A stretch of DNA of 7,519 nucleotides from Paracoccaceae bacterium (GTDB taxonomy: Bacteria; Pseudomonadota; Alphaproteobacteria; Rhodobacterales; Rhodobacteraceae). Every line of letters begins with the position of its first letter. Position 1 is the first letter of the stretch. Under the pieces are notes generated by a model that was given only the letters and a program-made list of their open reading frames with translations, had not been told where the DNA came from and ran no database searches. Shown in pieces: positions 5,691 to 7,519 of the stretch. A program made the translations under genes and the position numbers. The DNA lies in assembly GCA_026982275.1 (NCBI GenBank), contig JALSHK010000500.1, positions 1-7,519 on the forward strand, read 5' to 3'.

Positions 5691-6740
5691 TCAGGAAATC
5701 AATGCGATAAACGCGTCTATTTCCGCATCACTTGTCGCCCAGTTGCAGACCAGACGGGCCGAAATCGGCTCATCGTCAGGGCCATCAAGCGCCTGGTCAA
5801 ATGGCCAGTGATAATATTTCGCCCCCGCTTCCTGCGCTTTGCGATGCCCTATGCGTGGCCAACCGGCAAAAACCGAGTTCGCCTCGACCGGATGGGTCAG
5901 GCTGGCACCGGAGGCCGCAAGAATCCCCCGTGACAGCCGGTCCGCCGCCGCATTGGCTCTGCGGGCCAGACCCAGCCATAGATCATCCGCCAGATAGGCT
6001 TCCATTTGTGCCGACAAAAAACGGTGTTTGGAAAAAAGATGCCCGCCCCGCTTGCGGCGCAGCTCGAACTCCCAAGCCGGATCAGGATTGAACAAAATCA
6101 CCGCCTCCACCCCGAGCAGCCCGTTTTTGGTGCCACCAAAAGACAGAATATCCACGCCCGCTTTCCATGTCAGCTCGGCCGGGCTGCAGCCAAGGCGCAC
6201 CAGCGCATTGGCAAATCTGGCACCGTCCATATGGGTGGGCACCCCTTGCGCCTTGGCAATACCACAAAGGATCGCCACCTCTTGGGGCGAATAAACCGTG
6301 CCGGCCTCGGTCGCGTTGGTCAGGCTCAGCGCGCCCTTTTGCACGCCATGAACCCCGACAGCGCCGGTTTCAAAGATCGCTTTTTGCAGAGCCTCCGGCG
6401 GAATTTTTCCGTCAGCCCCGTCAATCAGGGTAAGCTTGCTGCCGCCGGAATAAAACTCCGGCGCGCCGCATTCATCGGCCTCTATATGGGCGTGGCGGTG
6501 GCAATATACCGTCTGCCAGGGCTGCACAAGGCAGGCAAGGCTGATGGAATTGGCAGCCGTGCCCGTCGCCACCAGATAGACGGCAGCATCAGGCGCTTCA
6601 AACAGCTCGCGGATTTTCTCGCGCACCCGGTCCATGATCGGATCCGCTCCATATGGCATGGCCACGCCCTCATTGGCGCGCGCGATGGCCTCGATCACCC
6701 CGGGCGCGGCGGGGCCGCCATTATCCGATGCAAAAAACAT
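5691..6740 (-). CDS. ltaE: low-specificity L-threonine aldolase (PLP-dependent)
   Basis: This fold-type I PLP enzyme cleaves L-threonine or L-allo-threonine to glycine and acetaldehyde, and can act on related beta-hydroxy amino acids. The 349 residues match the usual family length (330-350). Motifs in order: FASDN at 3-7 (substrate end of the site), YGADP at 30-34, the cofactor phosphate loop ATGTAANS at 58-65, the histidine-rich HRHAHIEADECG at 81-92 (H84 probably stacks on the PLP ring), MDGARFANA at 171-179 with D172 pairing with the pyridine nitrogen, and SFGGTKNG at 200-207 with K205 as Schiff-base lysine. GGTKNG is typical of the proteobacterial low-specificity branch. GGAG at 6748-6751 supports the ATG. 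The gene starts 2 bp after the stop of the cysteine-cluster gene, so it is very likely co-transcribed and translationally coupled. L-allo versus L-threo preference cannot be read from sequence. The symbol is by family analogy. Confidence 0.92.
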   Translation of the reverse strand: MFFASDNGGPAAPGVIEAIARANEGVAMPYGADPIMDRVREKIRELFEAPDAAVYLVATGTAANSISLACLVQPWQTVYCHRHAHIEADECGAPEFYSGGSKLTLIDGADGKIPPEALQKAIFETGAVGVHGVQKGALSLTNATEAGTVYSPQEVAILCGIAKAQGVPTHMDGARFANALVRLGCSPAELTWKAGVDILSFGGTKNGLLGVEAVILFNPDPAWEFELRRKRGGHLFSKHRFLSAQMEAYLADDLWLGLARRANAAADRLSRGILAASGASLTHPVEANSVFAGWPRIGHRKAQEAGAKYYHWPFDQALDGPDDEPISARLVCNWATSDAEIDAFIALIS

Positions 6741-6742
6741 GT

Positions 6743-7180
6743 CTACTCTCCGACGATATAGTTCTCGATGTCATCCATATCGACATCATATTCCGGTATC
6801 GCCCAGTCTTTCACCGAAGCGCCCGCTTTCACAACCGATTCCCTGTTTCCCGTCAGCAGCGGATGCCAATCAGGCAGCACCCCCCCCTCGTGCAATAGCC
6901 GGTAGGCGCAGGTGGCGGGCATCCATTCGGCGATGCTTTCGATATTATCGGGCGTCAAGATCACGCAGTCTTTCACGATCTGCTTGCGCAGGGCATAGTT
7001 GCCGCATTGGCAGGTTTTGGTATCGAGCAGCCGGCAGGAAACATTGGTGAACAGGAAATCGCCGCTATCCTCGTCCTCCAGCTTGATCAGGCAGCAATTG
7101 CCGCAGCCATCGCACAAGGCCTCCCATTCCACGGAGGTCATTTCCTCCATCGGAACCTTTTCCCAAAAGCACTTACGCAT
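6743..7180 (-). CDS. ycgN: YcgN-family cysteine-cluster protein (UPF0260)
   Basis: A 145-residue soluble protein of the YcgN/UPF0260 family, related to the YkgJ zinc- or iron-chelating cysteine-cluster group. Its biochemical function is not established. The sequence shows FWEKVPMEEMTSVEWEALCDGCGNCC at 5-30 in essentially the same layout as E. coli YcgN, then FTNVSCR (44-50), KTCQC (55-59), DC (71-72), MPATCAYRLL (87-96) and LPDWHPLLTG (102-111). Cysteines C23, C26, C29, C30, C49, C57, C59, C72 and C91 form the conserved set, suggesting a bound metal or iron-sulfur centre; C4 is extra. The start overlaps the end of ribF by 8 bp (ATGCGTAA), and no strong ribosome binding site precedes it, so translation probably depends on ribosomes finishing ribF. 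An 8-G run encodes part of HEGGVLP. Length and motifs are complete and the frame is intact. Confidence 0.93.
   Translation of the reverse strand: MRKCFWEKVPMEEMTSVEWEALCDGCGNCCLIKLEDEDSGDFLFTNVSCRLLDTKTCQCGNYALRKQIVKDCVILTPDNIESIAEWMPATCAYRLLHEGGVLPDWHPLLTGNRESVVKAGASVKDWAIPEYDVDMDDIENYIVGE
6880..6887 (-). repeat. 8-bp homopolymer (G on coding strand) inside the ycgN gene
   Basis: Eight consecutive C on the plus strand, read as G8 in the gene, encode part of the EGGV stretch before the conserved LPDWHPLL motif. The frame is intact here. Such a run is a potential slippage site for the polymerase or for sequencing error. Confidence 0.9.
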
Positions 7181-7519
7181 GTTTCAGAATTTCGCGGCTA
7201 ATCTCGCAATCTTTGTGCATTTGTTCGATTAATGCATCAAAACTATCGAATTTCAGCTCCGGACGTTGAAAAGAGACAAGAGCGACAGAGACATCCGCAC
7301 CATAAAGATCACCTTCAAAATCAAAAACAAAGGTTTCCAGATTGGGGCTGTTGCGCCCGAAGGTGGGGCGAACCCCAAGGCTGGCCGCGCCCTGATAGCT
7401 GCCCTGATGCGGGCCGGTCAGCACATCAAAATGCACCGCATAAACCCCGAGGCGCGGCAGATGCAGGCCGTCAACCGAGATATTTGCGGTCGGAAAGCCA
7501 AGCTCGCGGCCACGCTGGT
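7173..7519 (-). CDS. ribF: bifunctional riboflavin kinase / FAD synthetase, riboflavin kinase domain (5' end outside window)
   Basis: RibF phosphorylates riboflavin to FMN and adenylates FMN to FAD in the cytosol. Only the last 114 complete codons are inside the window, out of roughly 310. They cover nearly all of the C-terminal riboflavin kinase domain: GRELGFPTANI, with the PTAN motif that binds Mg-ATP near the window edge; LPRLGVYAV; SLGVRPTFG; then NLETFVFDFEGDLYG, the segment containing the family's catalytic glutamate; and a final helix. The N-terminal FAD synthetase domain lies beyond the right edge. The TAA stop at 7173-7175 is inside the ATGCGTAA overlap with ycgN, making ribF the upstream known member of a ribF-ycgN-ltaE operon. 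No FMN riboswitch can be judged, as the 5' end is not visible. Confidence 0.95.
   Translation of the reverse strand, partial: QRGRELGFPTANISVDGLHLPRLGVYAVHFDVLTGPHQGSYQGAASLGVRPTFGRNSPNLETFVFDFEGDLYGADVSVALVSFQRPELKFDSFDALIEQMHKDCEISREILKHA

Noticed and set aside
6006..6761. Plus-strand open frame of 251 codons opposite the threonine aldolase gene
   Set aside because: It is antisense to a complete PLP enzyme with all motifs in place, so it is a codon-bias shadow.
1..7519. A new defence, mobile or biosynthetic system
   Set aside because: Every long coding region is a housekeeping or widely conserved family apart from the DUF2125-like protein and the generic hydrolase. There are no repeats, integrases, toxin-antitoxin pairs or composition breaks suggesting an island.

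Overview
The window looks like ordinary, densely packed core chromosome of an alphaproteobacterium, most likely a member of the Rhodobacterales (roseobacter-type). This rests on protein family content and style: a long-form Prs, a secreted DUF2125-like protein, a single-chain L-serine dehydratase, and a YcgN / threonine aldolase pair behind ribF. Base composition is moderately GC-rich. No database search was possible. I see no mobile element, CRISPR array, tRNA, rRNA or phage gene, and no convincing new defence or biosynthetic system.

Left part (1-3652): rpiA (ribose-5-phosphate isomerase) runs leftward off the window edge. It diverges from sdaA (L-serine ammonia-lyase) across a 111-bp gap that must hold promoters for both. 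A 489-residue exported protein of the DUF2125 type follows sdaA on the same strand after 67 bp. Its ribosome binding site lies in a small predicted hairpin.

Middle (3657-5651): prs (PRPP synthetase) is on the minus strand, tail to tail with the DUF2125-like gene and only 4 bp away. Upstream of prs, a divergent gene encodes a 288-residue alpha/beta hydrolase of unknown substrate.

Right part (5691-7519): three minus-strand genes form a tight operon, ribF (C-terminal half only, cut by the window edge), then a YcgN-family cysteine-cluster protein overlapping ribF by 8 bp, then a low-specificity L-threonine aldolase 2 bp later. Their promoter lies beyond the right edge.

Functional links are modest. 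RpiA makes ribose 5-phosphate and Prs turns it into PRPP, but they are separate transcription units. Serine dehydratase gives pyruvate from serine, and threonine aldolase gives glycine from threonine. The most specific observations are the C-terminal cysteine of SdaA with iron-sulfur ligand spacing, the hairpin over the DUF2125 gene's ribosome binding site, a good intragenic promoter match in that gene, and the unclear acid residue in the hydrolase.
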